Positions 9,738 to 19,785 of a DNA stretch of 64,000 nt are shown here, in pieces. Location of the stretch: assembly GCA_000733355.1 (NCBI GenBank), contig JNVV01000023.1, positions 137,083 through 201,082 of the forward strand, given 5' to 3'. Both the position numbers and the translations under genes were made by a program. Under the pieces are notes generated by a model. The model saw only the letters and a program-made list of their open reading frames with translations, ran no database searches and was not told where the DNA came from. Each line of letters opens with the position of its first letter. Within the stretch, counting starts at the first letter, position 1. The DNA comes from Falciphora oryzae. Taxonomy: Eukaryota > Ascomycota > Sordariomycetes > Magnaporthales > Magnaporthaceae.

Positions 9738-10097
9738 TTAGTTGCCCTTTCCTGGCCTGTACTGGCCCGTACTGGCTGGGCTGTCTAGGCGTTTAATAGC
9801 TGAACGTGTTGGTAGGAGTATCTCTCCTGTAGGCGCGGAGATTTCCAAATCGGATGAACAACGATCGATCGGTCTGTGAAAGGGGTGAAAAAGGAAGGAC
9901 TTTATTTGCAAAAAAGCGAGCAAAAAACGCCCTCATATATGCGTGACAAATTACAGAAAGACCGGTTCCCTGTTCGAGCCCCGAGGACCGAGGGCTCTGG
10001 GATCGAGGGTCCCGTGATACCCAATCCTCCAAATCCCTCCGAATGCATGCAGCGAACAACGAGGTCCAACAGTTGCCATCCCTTTTATTGGATTTTT

Positions 10098-10175
10098 CCA
10101 TTCACTAGACTTGTCCATTCACCTGGCTCACTGGACTTGTCCATTCACCTAGCCCACTGGACTTGTCCATTCACT
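10098..10175 (+). repeat. 26-base tandem repeat upstream of DUF7708-like copy 2
   Basis: The unit CTTGTCCATTCACC, spacer, CACTGGA (26 bases) occurs two and a half times from 10,110, preceded by a variant. It corresponds to the TTCACTG-rich array before copy 1. Confidence 0.6.
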
Positions 10176-10290
10176 ATTATTTGTAAGCTTTCCAATTGGT
10201 AATTATTTATTGGAGCATTCACTTTCCGTTTCCATTCATTAAATTTTCGCCTTCGCTAGTCTACCAGTCTTCCCCAAAAAGCAGCGCACC

Positions 10291-11125
10291 ATGCAGGCGA
10301 CGGACAAGTCAAGCTCCCCCCAGGGGCCAGCGGCGGGGGAAACGACGGGAATGGTGATAAAACAGTCGCTGACGGTCAACAAGTAAGTATCGGAGCCTGG
10401 GGCAAAGGTAAAAGGGAGAATAGTAATAGCTGATACAGAGCTGCTACAAGTGTCGAGAAATGGGTTGAGGCCTGGGAGTCTGTTATAACTCACTGCAAAA
10501 CCAAACTCGACGAGTCCCAGCTCCCTAACGCGCTTCGCATCAAGTCGGCCGACGGCTTTGAAGCAGATATGGCAAGGCTCCAGACGGACTACTCTAACGA
10601 TGCTAAGGCTGTGGCCCTCTTGCGGACGCTGGATCCCGCGCTGGAGCACTACAAGGTGTTCGTCCAGGATTTTGGTCGCGTCATGGGCAAGGTCGACCTA
10701 TCCATGATGTGGGGGCTCTCGATCATGGTAGTCAAGGCAAGTTTCGAAACTTGATCTGTCGCGTGTTCTGGCCCCATTCTGACGGTACTTCCATGGCGTA
10801 GCTGGTGCTGAACTTGGGTATTAATATCCGCTCCGAGATCAACACTCTTCTCAAGGACATCTGCTTCAAGCTCGCCTACCTGAACGAGGTTGGGCAGCCC
10901 CCCGCGGTGTGCAGCCAGCCCCTGTTGACAGAAGTATCGTTCAGGGCCCACAACGGCCTCGTCGATCTTTGGCTCAGCGTCATCACCATCTTCAAGGGCG
11001 AGCCGGCCGATGCGATGGCAGATGAACAGTCAACGGCCATAAAGACTGCCTTCAATGACTTCTACACATGGCTCACTGCACTCTGCGAGGATCTGGCGAG
11101 ATTCGTCGTCCTTTCGCTACGCTGA
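10291..11125 (+). CDS. Short DUF7708-like protein (STAND-type N-terminal domain alone)
   Basis: Model: exons 10,291-10,382, 10,439-10,736 and 10,802-11,125 (237 aa). Intron 1 has a GTAAGT donor. Intron 2 has a GC donor in the form AAG|GCAAGT, a CTGAC branch-like site and a GTAG acceptor, and only this choice keeps the frame. The protein shows VEKWVEAWESVITHCKTKL, LDPALEHYKVFVQDFGRVMG and SMMWGLSIMVVK. That order (amphipathic helices, then a hydrophobic 'WG' segment) is typical of the DUF7708-like N-terminal domain found in front of NACHT or ankyrin regions of fungal STAND proteins. Here it ends soon after the domain, with no P-loop or repeats, so it is either a truncated relative or a stand-alone adaptor-like protein. 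The domain call rests on pattern memory; the gene structure is well supported by frame. Confidence 0.55.
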
Positions 11126-11576
11126 CCTATCACCGGAAGAGGGAGGAATTGACCGTTCGGTTCGGCGAGAGGCAAAGGGGCCTGTCTAGCTCCGAGAAAG
11201 CGAAGGGTTTTTTTTCCTTCAACCAACTGAGCGAGGACAAACTGCGATGATTTAGTACACGAAAGGACAGTCGACGTGGGTAGCTAGTCAAATATCCACA
11301 TTCTTTCTTCTTCGCTCCACGTGATATCCGAGCACCCAGGAACGTCGCCTTGTATGCCATGCGTGAACACATGGAGTCAACAGGTTCAAGGTCAGTGGAA
11401 GTGAAGACTTGTCAATGACTATACGGGATAATTATGTAAAAAAAATATTTACAAGTAGAATGTAAAAAAAGGGGCTAGCGTCGAACGGAGGGACCGTTGA
11501 TAGGAGAGGCCTCAAGGACCATCACGAGGAATGTTCCCGCTCCGAGAGTTCAAGCTAGCAGAACTCCATATTCCAA
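11126..11576. other. Short intergenic stretch, no gene seen
   Basis: Contains AT-rich runs (11,430-11,475) that may hold the 3' ends of the two genes pointing at each other. No coding signal. Confidence 0.4.
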
Positions 11577-12764
11577 TCAGGCCTCGACCCTCGCCGCCCG
11601 CTTCCGTCCCCGCCCAGCCGCGGCCAGGACGTCCCGGACCCTGTTGTACGCGGGCTTGGGGTTCATGTTGCGGTCGAGCAGGGTGGCGTCGCCCTGGCCG
11701 GGGAAGACGGACGGGATCCACGAGTACGCGTCGCTCGCGCCCCAGACGGTGACGCCCACGCAGCGCTGCACGGCCAGGCACGCGCCCACGACGGCGCCGT
11801 AGTCGTCGGCCTGCCGCTGCAGCGCCTGCGAGTTGGGCGGCAGGCTCGTGTGCCGGATGTCGACCTCGGTGTAGGCCACGTCGACGCCCTTTGCCACGTA
11901 CTGGTTCAGCACCGACGCGAGCGAATCTTTGGAGCCCGTCTGGCCGACGATGAAGTGGCCCTGCAGGCCGACGCCGTCGATGCGCGCGCCGCCGCGCTTG
12001 ACGATGTCGACGATGTTGAGCGTCTGGCGCTGCTTGTTGCCGGACTGCTCGATGTTGTAGTCGTTATAGTACAGCTTGGCGCGCGGGTCGGCGGCGGCGG
12101 CGGCCTTGAAGGCGATGGGGAGGAAGTCGGTGCCCAGGACGCGGTAGAAGACCGAGTCGCGGAAGCTGCCGTCGTCGTTCAGGGCCTCGTTGACCACGTC
12201 CCAGGCGTAGCACTGGCCTGCATAGTGGCCGGCGACGTTGCTGATGTGCGAGTTGATGACGCGGGTAAGAGAGTCGCGGTTCCAGTTGCCCGAGCTGACT
12301 GAATGTGGCACCTTGTGTTAGCTAAAAGGGTACTTGATATCTCGTTGCATTGTATAACATCCGTTTGGTAGAGGAAAGTGCCAGAAGCAAAGGTACGTAC
12401 CCCACGACGGAAGCTGGCTATGCCAGACCAGCGTGTGGCAGCGCAGCAACTGCCCGTTCGACTTGGCAAAGTTGGCGATGGCATCACCCTGGCCGTAGTC
12501 GAACCTGCCCTGCTGGGGCTGCGTGAACTGCCACTTCTGCGTGTTGCCAGCCGTGACCTGGCCAAAGTCGACCTTGTTGGCCAGGATGGGCCGGTACCCG
12601 CCGTTGTTGATCTCGGGGTTGTCGACGGCAGTGCCAAAGTAGAGCTTCCCGGCCGCCTTGGCCATCTCGTGCAGCCTGCCGTTGGGCACGGCGCCCACGA
12701 GGCTGGGCGCCGCCACGAAGAGTCCGCCCAGGACGGCACGGAGTGAGAAGTGGCCCTCAGGCAT
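11577..12764 (-). CDS. Secreted endo-1,4-beta-xylanase, glycoside hydrolase family 10
   Basis: Exons 12,401-12,764 and 11,577-12,298 join to 361 aa. The 102-base intron has a GTACGT donor and a TTCAG acceptor and restores LPSWVSSGNW. A signal peptide occupies about residues 1-25 (hydrophobic VLGGLFVAAPSLVGA), after which the GH10 domain fills the rest. Conserved pieces are GTAVDNPEI, HTLVWHSQLP (about 110-119), the acid/base motif WDVVNEALND with Glu159, and the nucleophile motif YTEVDIRHT with Glu266. The C-terminal part VTVWGASDAYSWIP completes the barrel. No carbohydrate-binding module is present. GH10 enzymes cut internal xylan bonds by a retaining mechanism; in plant-associated fungi they degrade cell-wall arabinoxylan. 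The gene looks fully intact amid decayed neighbours. Confidence 0.93.
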
Positions 12765-12902
12765 TATTATGGCGGGTCCTCAAGGGGAAGGATCCGTGGT
12801 TTCGGAAAGGGAGCCGAAGTTAGGAACAGGGGAAGGAGGAAATTCCGGTTGGGCGAGGAGATGGGATTCGCCAAGGCCAGGGCGTTCAACAGAGGAGGTG
12901 GT

Positions 12903-12932
12903 CTTTATAGATTCCACTCTGCGCGCCTAGCC
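12903..12932 (-). promoter_or_regulatory. Xylanase promoter elements: TATAAA and a GGCTAG site
   Basis: On the minus strand TATAAA lies at 12,903-12,908, about 140 bases before the ATG, with GGCTAG at 12,927-12,932 just upstream. GGCTAR is the known binding motif of the xylanolytic activator XlnR/Xyr1, so induction by xylan breakdown products is plausible. A single six-base match can occur by chance. Confidence 0.4.
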
Positions 12933-13585
12933 ATGATCACCGTTGAGAAAGAACATGTTTCCCTCGCCGGCAAGTTTTCAGAGAATCATGCGCTCGCGTG
13001 GCATCTTGGAGTCGATCGTCAAGCGCCAGGCCCGCATCGCTGCTCGATACAGCCTTCTTTCGGCGTTGCAGGCCCGTTCCTGAGGCGGATAAAAGCCAGG
13101 CGACGGAACCTCTCGGAGCCCGCCTCCTCCCTGGAAAGCAACGCTGGAGAGGGGCTCTGTGATGCTAAACCCGGGTCTGGGGATTCTTGCGAGTGCAACA
13201 CTCGATCATCTGTGGACAAATACCGTGCCGCGTCGGCAATGCAGACTCCGGAATTCCAGAATAGGCGGCCCCACAGACGGCACTGCCCCAGATCGAGCCT
13301 CCACGTCCCTGGATTCGATCCAATGTGCTCCATAATCGTGGGGTGTTGGGCGCGGCTGAATGCCATGCAGGTCCGAAAATCGCACCAACGGGGACGGAGC
13401 TTCGTGCTGGCCTTGGTACAACCTCCCTGCAGGGAGGGGCCCTCTCCGTTCCTGGAGAGTGCATTTTTGCATTGGAATGCTTGAAATAACTTCGGGTCGA
13501 CACCAGACGATGCCACAATGCTCAATGTGATCAGATGATTTCCTTGGCTCAACTAGGATGTGCCAGCTGAACGTGAGGTGGCTCC
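12933..13585. other. Intergenic, no gene recognised
   Basis: Upstream region of the xylanase gene. Overlapping open frames on both strands lack protein-like features. Confidence 0.4.
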
Positions 13586-13590
13586 TTGGC

Positions 13591-14340
13591 TCACGAGCAC
13601 GCCTCACACTTCCTGAGCGGCCAGGCCGCGTCGCGTAGCCCAAATGCCGCGTGCGGGACGGTGCCGTTCTCGAACGACCGAGGCACGATACCGAACCTGA
13701 GAACCTTGCGTTGCAGCCTGTCCGGCGTCGGGCGGGCACCCAGACACTGGCCGACGGCGAGATGGCCAAGGCCCGGATCGCGCGTCGCGAAGAGGATGGT
13801 GGAGAAAGATGAGCTGGCGCTGTGCCCACTCAGCACAGCACGTATGCACGCACGCCTACCAGCACAGCGCCAGGGCGACGGCTAGGAGATAGAGAATTTC
13901 GACGCTTGCGAGCAGACTGCCACTGAAGAGCGAGAAAGGATTGGTGGTGAGGGAGAAGGCGTCGTCGAGACTTTGCAGGTTCGTGGACTTTTCCCTGACC
14001 GTCGCCCACATCCGCTGGGTGCACGCCAACCCCCCGCTGCTGCAGCGAGGCTTGCCTTGGCGAGAAAGGCGAGGGCGGTTCCGATTCCGAGAGCCCACTG
14101 CTGGCTCGACTCGTCGGAGACGTGGTTGCCGTCCAGACATGGGTAATGGAAATGGTGACCCAGCGCGAACGCGATGCCAGCCACGAAGAGCGAGACCATT
14201 ACGGATGGGGATCCCCAATACACTCCCCGGGATGCCACGCGCACTTTGGGCTGCCTGATCGGCTTGACGGGACCGGGCGATACACCATCTTCAATCTTGA
14301 CCGCCCTGGGAGGGTGAGAAAGCTCTGCATGTCGCGGCAC
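13591..14340 (-). pseudogene. Frameshifted fungal multi-TM protein of unknown function
   Basis: From the ATG at 14,340 the frame gives GVYWGSPSVMVSLFVAGIAF, HHFHYPCLDGNHV and QQWALGIGTALAFLAKASL, the start of a common ascomycete membrane-protein family (TM, HH-Y-LDG, Q-W-RIGTALAFL-K). Right after, at a run of six G (about 14,033-14,038 on the plus strand), the match jumps to another frame: CTQRMWATVREKSTNLQSLD, DAFSLTTNPFSLFSG, SVEILYLLAVALAL. One extra base, or two fewer, in the G run would join them. A stop follows near 13,856; a 46-base GTAGGC...CACAG intron could carry on into 13,591-13,836, but that tail is not recognisable. The G-run slip could be a sequencing error, yet the family is normally several hundred residues longer. 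Confidence 0.6.
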
Positions 14341-15651
14341 GGTGACGGGGTCGGCAGGGGATATCGTGATGTACAGCGACTGGGCTAGCCGGAGGGATCA
14401 TTGTTGTTCCGGACTCTGTCATAGAGTCTTTACATTTCCCCGATTCCTCCCTCCGCCAGCCTTGTCCTCGGCATCGACGTTTAGGATTCCAGCATCGCAT
14501 CAAACAGCCGGGCGGAGACTTGCACAAAGGCAGGCCAGGAGGGACCGTGCAGCGTCTTCCGGGCATCGTGTTTGATGGGATGGTTGGCATCGCCCTCGTC
14601 GTGCTGCTCGTGTCGAGCTCGGCTGCAATCTATTTGGCCTGCTGACTGTTGGGGGCCGTGCAGTTACAGTACCACACCCGAGATTAGCCGTGGGACCACC
14701 CGTGACAAACACCACACCTCAAAACTCTCCGAATACAGATATCCAGTCTCTTCCACTTCGAAGAAACGCCTTCTTTTAGATACCTGGTTACTTAACAGCA
14801 ATCTTATCCTCTTTTCCGCGTTGTTGAAAGCCTTTCCGGCGATCTGTGGAGGTCCTGGTCTGGTCATCTTCGCGCGGACCCACGGCTGGTGGAGCGGGCC
14901 GTGGAGGGGCACAGGCGAGGCACAGCACGGGGCAGGCAGCGGCCCCCACCAGATGCGAGTGATCAAAAGCACGCCGTGGCACCAAACTGGGGAGCGACCA
15001 GGCAGCAGAGGAGGTTCGTGGGGCGTCAAATACCGCAGTGGTATGGCATCAAAATGATCAATGGAGGCAAAGGAATGTGTTCAATGGTGATCTATCTGAA
15101 GAAACAGTGGCGCACGACCATCCAAGGCATGATTTTATGGTTTTGGCGATCTATCTATTTGTGCATGTTTGTGTGTTTTGGAAAAGCTCCTCTGAGATTG
15201 GTGACGTGGGGTTTGCTGTGAGGTACAATCACGTGACCCCGCCTGCCATGCGCCTAACAAATGGGGACCTGCATTTGTTGCGGCGAGCCCGTTCGCGTCG
15301 AGGCCAGAGCCACAGGTGTGTTTGGCCCTTGGAACGCTTACCACCATTCAGGGATTATACTGCACATTTTCATCCAAGGCCCTCGCAATTGCCACCCCCA
15401 AAGTTACAGAATCGCCTCTGGGGAGCAGCCCCTCTGGAATGCCCAGCATTCCTGTGCGTCAGCCCCACCCAGGGGCTGTTGCCGTGAAACAACATGAATC
15501 GAGATAATAATAGCCCCTGCATCAATGCCATCCCCCTTGTTGACTCCACGTGATGTCCGCCGTTTGGATTTCCCCTCGGCCATCCATCTCGCCATCACTT
15601 TGTCGGCCGGCTCGACACGACCACCAACAAACACCCAGGTGGTAGGCAATC
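14341..15651. other. Intergenic, no gene recognised
   Basis: About 1.3 kb between the membrane-protein remnant and the 502-aa gene. Open frames here have arbitrary composition and no motifs. Confidence 0.4.
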
Positions 15652-17160
15652 ATGTTCAGCAAGCGGAAGAGCGTCGACTGGACGAGCCAGCGACAGGCGA
15701 CTCCCTCCTTCAGGGAGAAGCTGTCGGGCTTCGTCCGGCTCGGCCACGGATTGGCCAGGAAGCCAACGTTCTCGCTGCTCCGAGAGTCGCGGCAGGACCG
15801 ACCGTCGCTGGACGAGAGCCCCCAGATCTTGCCGCGGGTCCAGGTGAAGGACTTTGGGACTTCGCGCCTTGAGATTGACCTGCAGAGTCTCGAGGCCTTC
15901 CGCGGCATCGCGCCAGAGCTGGCCAAGGAGCCAGAGACACCGAAGAAGCGGAAGACCCCGGCGTCCAAGACGACGACGACGCCTATCGCCGACATGTTCT
16001 CCAGGCGATCCACGATCCTGTCGACCCCGACGGTCGCCATGCCTTCGCTCACCAAGTCTTCTCCATCACTCCTCATCGCGCCGGCCGTCGACAAGCCCAG
16101 CAGGGTCTCTGCCGAAGAACGCCGCCCCGGCCAGGCTCCCTCGCTTACGGCACGCGCAGCAGACTCCGTCGTCAACGTCCCTACCGAAGAACGCCGCCGT
16201 AGCCAGGCTCCCTCGCGTGCAGCGCACGCAGCAAGCTCGTCCATCGTCCACGTGGAAATCGTCAACTCCGACCAGGCCCAAGCACACACCCCGAGGCCCT
16301 GGCCGCCCCCCGAGACGCTGAATCAGACTGCGTCGGAATCAAGACAGCCTCGCGAGACACGACGCGCCGGGTGGACGCCATCGGGCCCAGGCCCTACCGT
16401 CACGTCAGAACCCATCATCATCCCAGGGCCCATCGCCAGGTCCCGCCAGAATTCCACTGTGGCTGCCGAGAGGCAGCAGCGCCCGGAAAGCGCGGACAAG
16501 CGCCACTCGACGCCCGCGGCGTTGCCGCCGTCGCTGACCATCTCCACGGCGCCTGATCCGCAGCCTTCAGAGGGGGTCCCACCAGAGCGGAGGCGGCGGT
16601 CCTGGCAGCCAGCGTCGGCATCAGGGACGCCCAGGTCGTCCGCACCGCCGTCCGCGTCGGCGCCCTGGCGCGGCCTCGAGACCACCAGCGCTGCCCGGCG
16701 GCCGTCGGCACGCCTCGGCTCGGACCGCCTCGCCTGGCTCCGGGACCTCGAGGCGGGGAAGAAGCAGGCGACGGTCAACAGCGACCTGCCCGTGCTCAAG
16801 AAGATGCAGGGCAGCGTGGCGGACAAGCTGGCCAGGTTCGAGAGCAAGGGGCAGCAGCAGCAGCTGGCACAGCAGCTGGCGCCGCTCAGCCGGTCAAACT
16901 CGACCAGGAGCCGGACGTCGTCCATCGCCGATACGTTTACGTTCACGTCCACGTCGTACGGCGGCGGCGCGACCACGGCCCGCTCGTCGCTCGACAGCCA
17001 CCGCGCGTCGTCCGTCTTCTCGCACTACGACGACTCGTTCCGCGAGAAGATGGAGCGCATCACCGCGAACGCCAACCAAAAGGTCGACGACCAAGGGAAG
17101 CCCGACACGACAAAGATCGCGTCTACCTTTGTGGCCGTGGAAAGGGGTGTCATGCACTAA
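15652..17160 (+). CDS. Conserved fungal low-complexity protein, 502 aa
   Basis: A single uninterrupted frame. The first 90 residues are basic (MFSKRKSVDWTSQRQATPSF...SFREKLSGFVRLG). The middle is Ser/Pro/Arg-rich and probably disordered, with two near-repeats of the type EERRPGQAPSLTARAA / EERRRSQAPSRAAHAA. The C-terminal third is the conserved-looking part: RLAWLRDLEAGKKQA, DLPVLKKMQGSVADKLARFE, a short Gln run, then SSVFSHYDDSFREKMERITA and a hydrophobic end. No enzyme motif, TM helix or signal peptide is seen, so an intracellular scaffold-like or regulatory role is only a guess. A possible polyadenylation signal AATAAA lies at 17,289-17,294. Length, high third-position GC and lack of stops over 1.5 kb make the gene itself secure. 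Confidence 0.85.
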   Translation: MFSKRKSVDWTSQRQATPSFREKLSGFVRLGHGLARKPTFSLLRESRQDRPSLDESPQILPRVQVKDFGTSRLEIDLQSLEAFRGIAPELAKEPETPKKRKTPASKTTTTPIADMFSRRSTILSTPTVAMPSLTKSSPSLLIAPAVDKPSRVSAEERRPGQAPSLTARAADSVVNVPTEERRRSQAPSRAAHAASSSIVHVEIVNSDQAQAHTPRPWPPPETLNQTASESRQPRETRRAGWTPSGPGPTVTSEPIIIPGPIARSRQNSTVAAERQQRPESADKRHSTPAALPPSLTISTAPDPQPSEGVPPERRRRSWQPASASGTPRSSAPPSASAPWRGLETTSAARRPSARLGSDRLAWLRDLEAGKKQATVNSDLPVLKKMQGSVADKLARFESKGQQQQLAQQLAPLSRSNSTRSRTSSIADTFTFTSTSYGGGATTARSSLDSHRASSVFSHYDDSFREKMERITANANQKVDDQGKPDTTKIASTFVAVERGVMH

Positions 17161-18117
17161 AGGCGAGGCAGATGTGTTTGTTGACGTCGTCATTCTGGGG
17201 CGGTGGTCGTGTTTTGCATTTCGTTTCAGCACAGCAAAGGCGTTGAAGGCGGAGGGTTTAATAAGAGCGTCAGATTAGCACCCGCATCAATAAATTGAAT
17301 TTTTTCTTTTGTGTAGTACTTGTCGCAATCACTCGAAGGAAACGGGTGTTGCATTCGCCATCAGATATATCCGAGCCTCGTGCCATCACGGTTCAAAACT
17401 CGACAACATGCGCAACCCGGGCGTTGTCACCATGAATAACTGCTAGACATGGATTGGTGCGGACGAGGGGTCAGCCTATTTATACCACTGACATGGCCAC
17501 GCCAGAAGAGAGGATCCGGGAGACAAACATCAGCTCGCCTGCATGCAGCGACCAAGCCAGCCTGATCACCAAGCCCAAGCGTTGCCAATAAGCAGCCCTT
17601 GCCTACTCAGCCCAGAAGGAGGCAGGCAGACCTTTGCACAAGCTGTTTCTCGGTGGAAACGGATCCCCTCGCGTCCGTCAGCTGGATCCCAAGGGAGTTT
17701 GCAAGGCATCTCGGTGCTTACAAACTCCCCCAGGCGCCCAGCCTGTGTACCTACCGACATACTCGAGCGGCAAGACGGCCCGCTGGGAACAATGTGCTCC
17801 GTTTTGACGGTTACGACCTACCACACCACCGCGAAGAGGCTACAGCGACCAGTAGATGGGGACCTGAGGGTGGGCTTCGAAGATCCGTGTTTGGCAGCAA
17901 GGAGAAAACAGTTACCACGTAGGATCTAGAGTAATATCATCTCGAATAGAACCTCTGCGGCACGATGCTCGAGCGGACATCGGTGTCGGCTTCGTGGTCA
18001 ACGGCGGTGTTTTACACATAATCCCTGCAGCTAACAAACAACAGATGAAGCCACCCACCCTTTTCTACCTCCACATACAGCACGCAGCTTTTCCTGGGGG
18101 CCACCCGCTAGCCAGCA
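17161..18117. other. Intergenic, no gene recognised
   Basis: Starts with the probable 3' end of the preceding gene. The rest has only short unconvincing frames. Confidence 0.4.
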
Positions 18118-19050
18118 TGGCGAATCTGGGGCTCCTGTGGACGCACTCCCGCCCTTCGATCCCCCCAGCCCTGCGCTCCCCAACCCAGCTCCTTCAATCC
18201 TCGAACCAGCCCTCCAAACCCTGCCCCACGACCTCCAGGCCATATCTCCCAGCGACGCGGACCTCGCCGGCGTCCAGGAAGCGCTCGTACACGAACAGCC
18301 CGCGCCGCGCGGGTCCGGCTCCCCCTCAAACCCCGACAAACCCCCACAGCCACGCCTGTAGGTCGAGCGCTGGGTGCCCGGTCATATGCAAAACTGGTCC
18401 GCTCGGCCTCCCTTCCCTTCTCCTCTGGCGGGATGGTGGCGACGGCGGGCCAAGGCTGTGGGCGCAGGTGCGGCTGCCGATGCGGGTCCGACACTCGACG
18501 GGGAGGCGACCCTCTCGGTATCGTCCCCAGCGAGGGACATGCGCTTATCCTCGCCGTATGGCGGCCCGCCGCTCGTCTCCACAAAGAGACCCCGGCCCCA
18601 GCGCCGCCGGCGCTCCTGCTCCGGGCCCTCGTCGTCGGTCGCGGCCACGGCCGCCACCGCTGGCGATGCTACCCAACGGGGACAGGGCTTCGAGCCTCAT
18701 CGAAGAGCTCGACGAGCTTAAAAGACAGCGGCTGTGCTTTCCGACGACGCCGAGGCCCGGTCCATCGATGCCAAGACCCTCGAGGTGGTGAAGACGCCCT
18801 ACAACATGCTCGGCGTCCCCCAACCCAAACAGCTTCAACGAAGCTCGGCCCGCTCGACCAGGCGAGAATGATCAATCACGCCAGGACGTACTATCGGACT
18901 TCGCGGCGTAGGCGGCGCTCGGGTTGGCGCGGCGTCGGGCGGTCTCGACGGGGTGGTCGGCGGCGGGGGATGGGGTCTGTCATGGCCAGAGCCAGGACCT
19001 CCTGGGCGAGCTCTGGCGGGAATATGCGAAAAGATGGGCGTCGTTTCCGT
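18118..19050 (+). pseudogene. Decayed gene of unknown function
   Basis: Protein-like segments occur in order but in different frames. The first is APVDALPPFDPPSPALP through DLQAISPSDADLAGVQEALV, interrupted by a TAG at 18,359-18,361 and continuing in the same frame as VERWVPGHMQNW. Then come SLIEELDELKRQ, VLSDDAEARSIDAKTLEVVK with TPYNMLGVP, NSFNEARPARPGENDQ with SRQDVLSDFAA, and QDLLGELWREYAKRWASF. Each piece has natural composition and high third-position GC, but at least three frame changes are needed. I do not recognise the family. It could alternatively be a gene with several small introns, though no good donor/acceptor pairs lie at the joins. Confidence 0.45.
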
Positions 19051-19785
19051 CATTGTGATTTACGGCAAGGATTTGCGAATATTTATTTTATTTTATTTCG
19101 CACTGCTTCCTAATATTCGAGCCGGTTAAACACATCTCCTTCCTACCAATAAAAAAAAAAGCAGATGGAAAAACTTTTAAACCCTGGTGCTTGGAAAGGC
19201 TGCTGTTGCTGGTCGTTACTTCCTTTTTTTGCGTTGATTGAGGGACCAAGCACGTCCACGCAAGTGCCTCACGTCTGCGCTCCATGCCTGTGGAATAAAC
19301 CTCCTTGGCGCACAAGCTTCCAAGGCGGCTGATGACCCTTCTAGCTTTGGATTTTGTCATGAAATATGGGTTCAAAAAGGTATGCTTGCGGGAGTCCAAA
19401 GGTTTTAACGAATCCATTCCTGTGCCATTCCGATTCCGCACCTTTAGAAGAGCGTAAATACGCCCTCCATGGTGTTCTACAAACATGGCCCATCCTACCA
19501 GATAACACGTATATGGTAGTTAGGGGACCTTGACTAAATTGGTGAGCAGATAATAACGAACAACACCCTCCGCAAGACACGGAGTCTGGGAACCTCCTGA
19601 CCACGAAATTGCCATCGGACGCAACGCGGCATTTCTCAGCGATGGCGCAGGGCTTGCAGCCAACATTCCTTTTTGTTTTGATCCATCATATGTTGCTGAC
19701 CTATGGCATGGCCGTATTGTACATCTCCTTCGTCCTTTGCCGGCCACCGACACCTCGTAAACACCCACACCCCATCCCACAGCAC
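19051..19785. other. Intergenic, no gene recognised
   Basis: AT-richer DNA with T and A runs near 19,085 and 19,150, downstream of both flanking genes. Nothing coding is visible. Confidence 0.4.
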
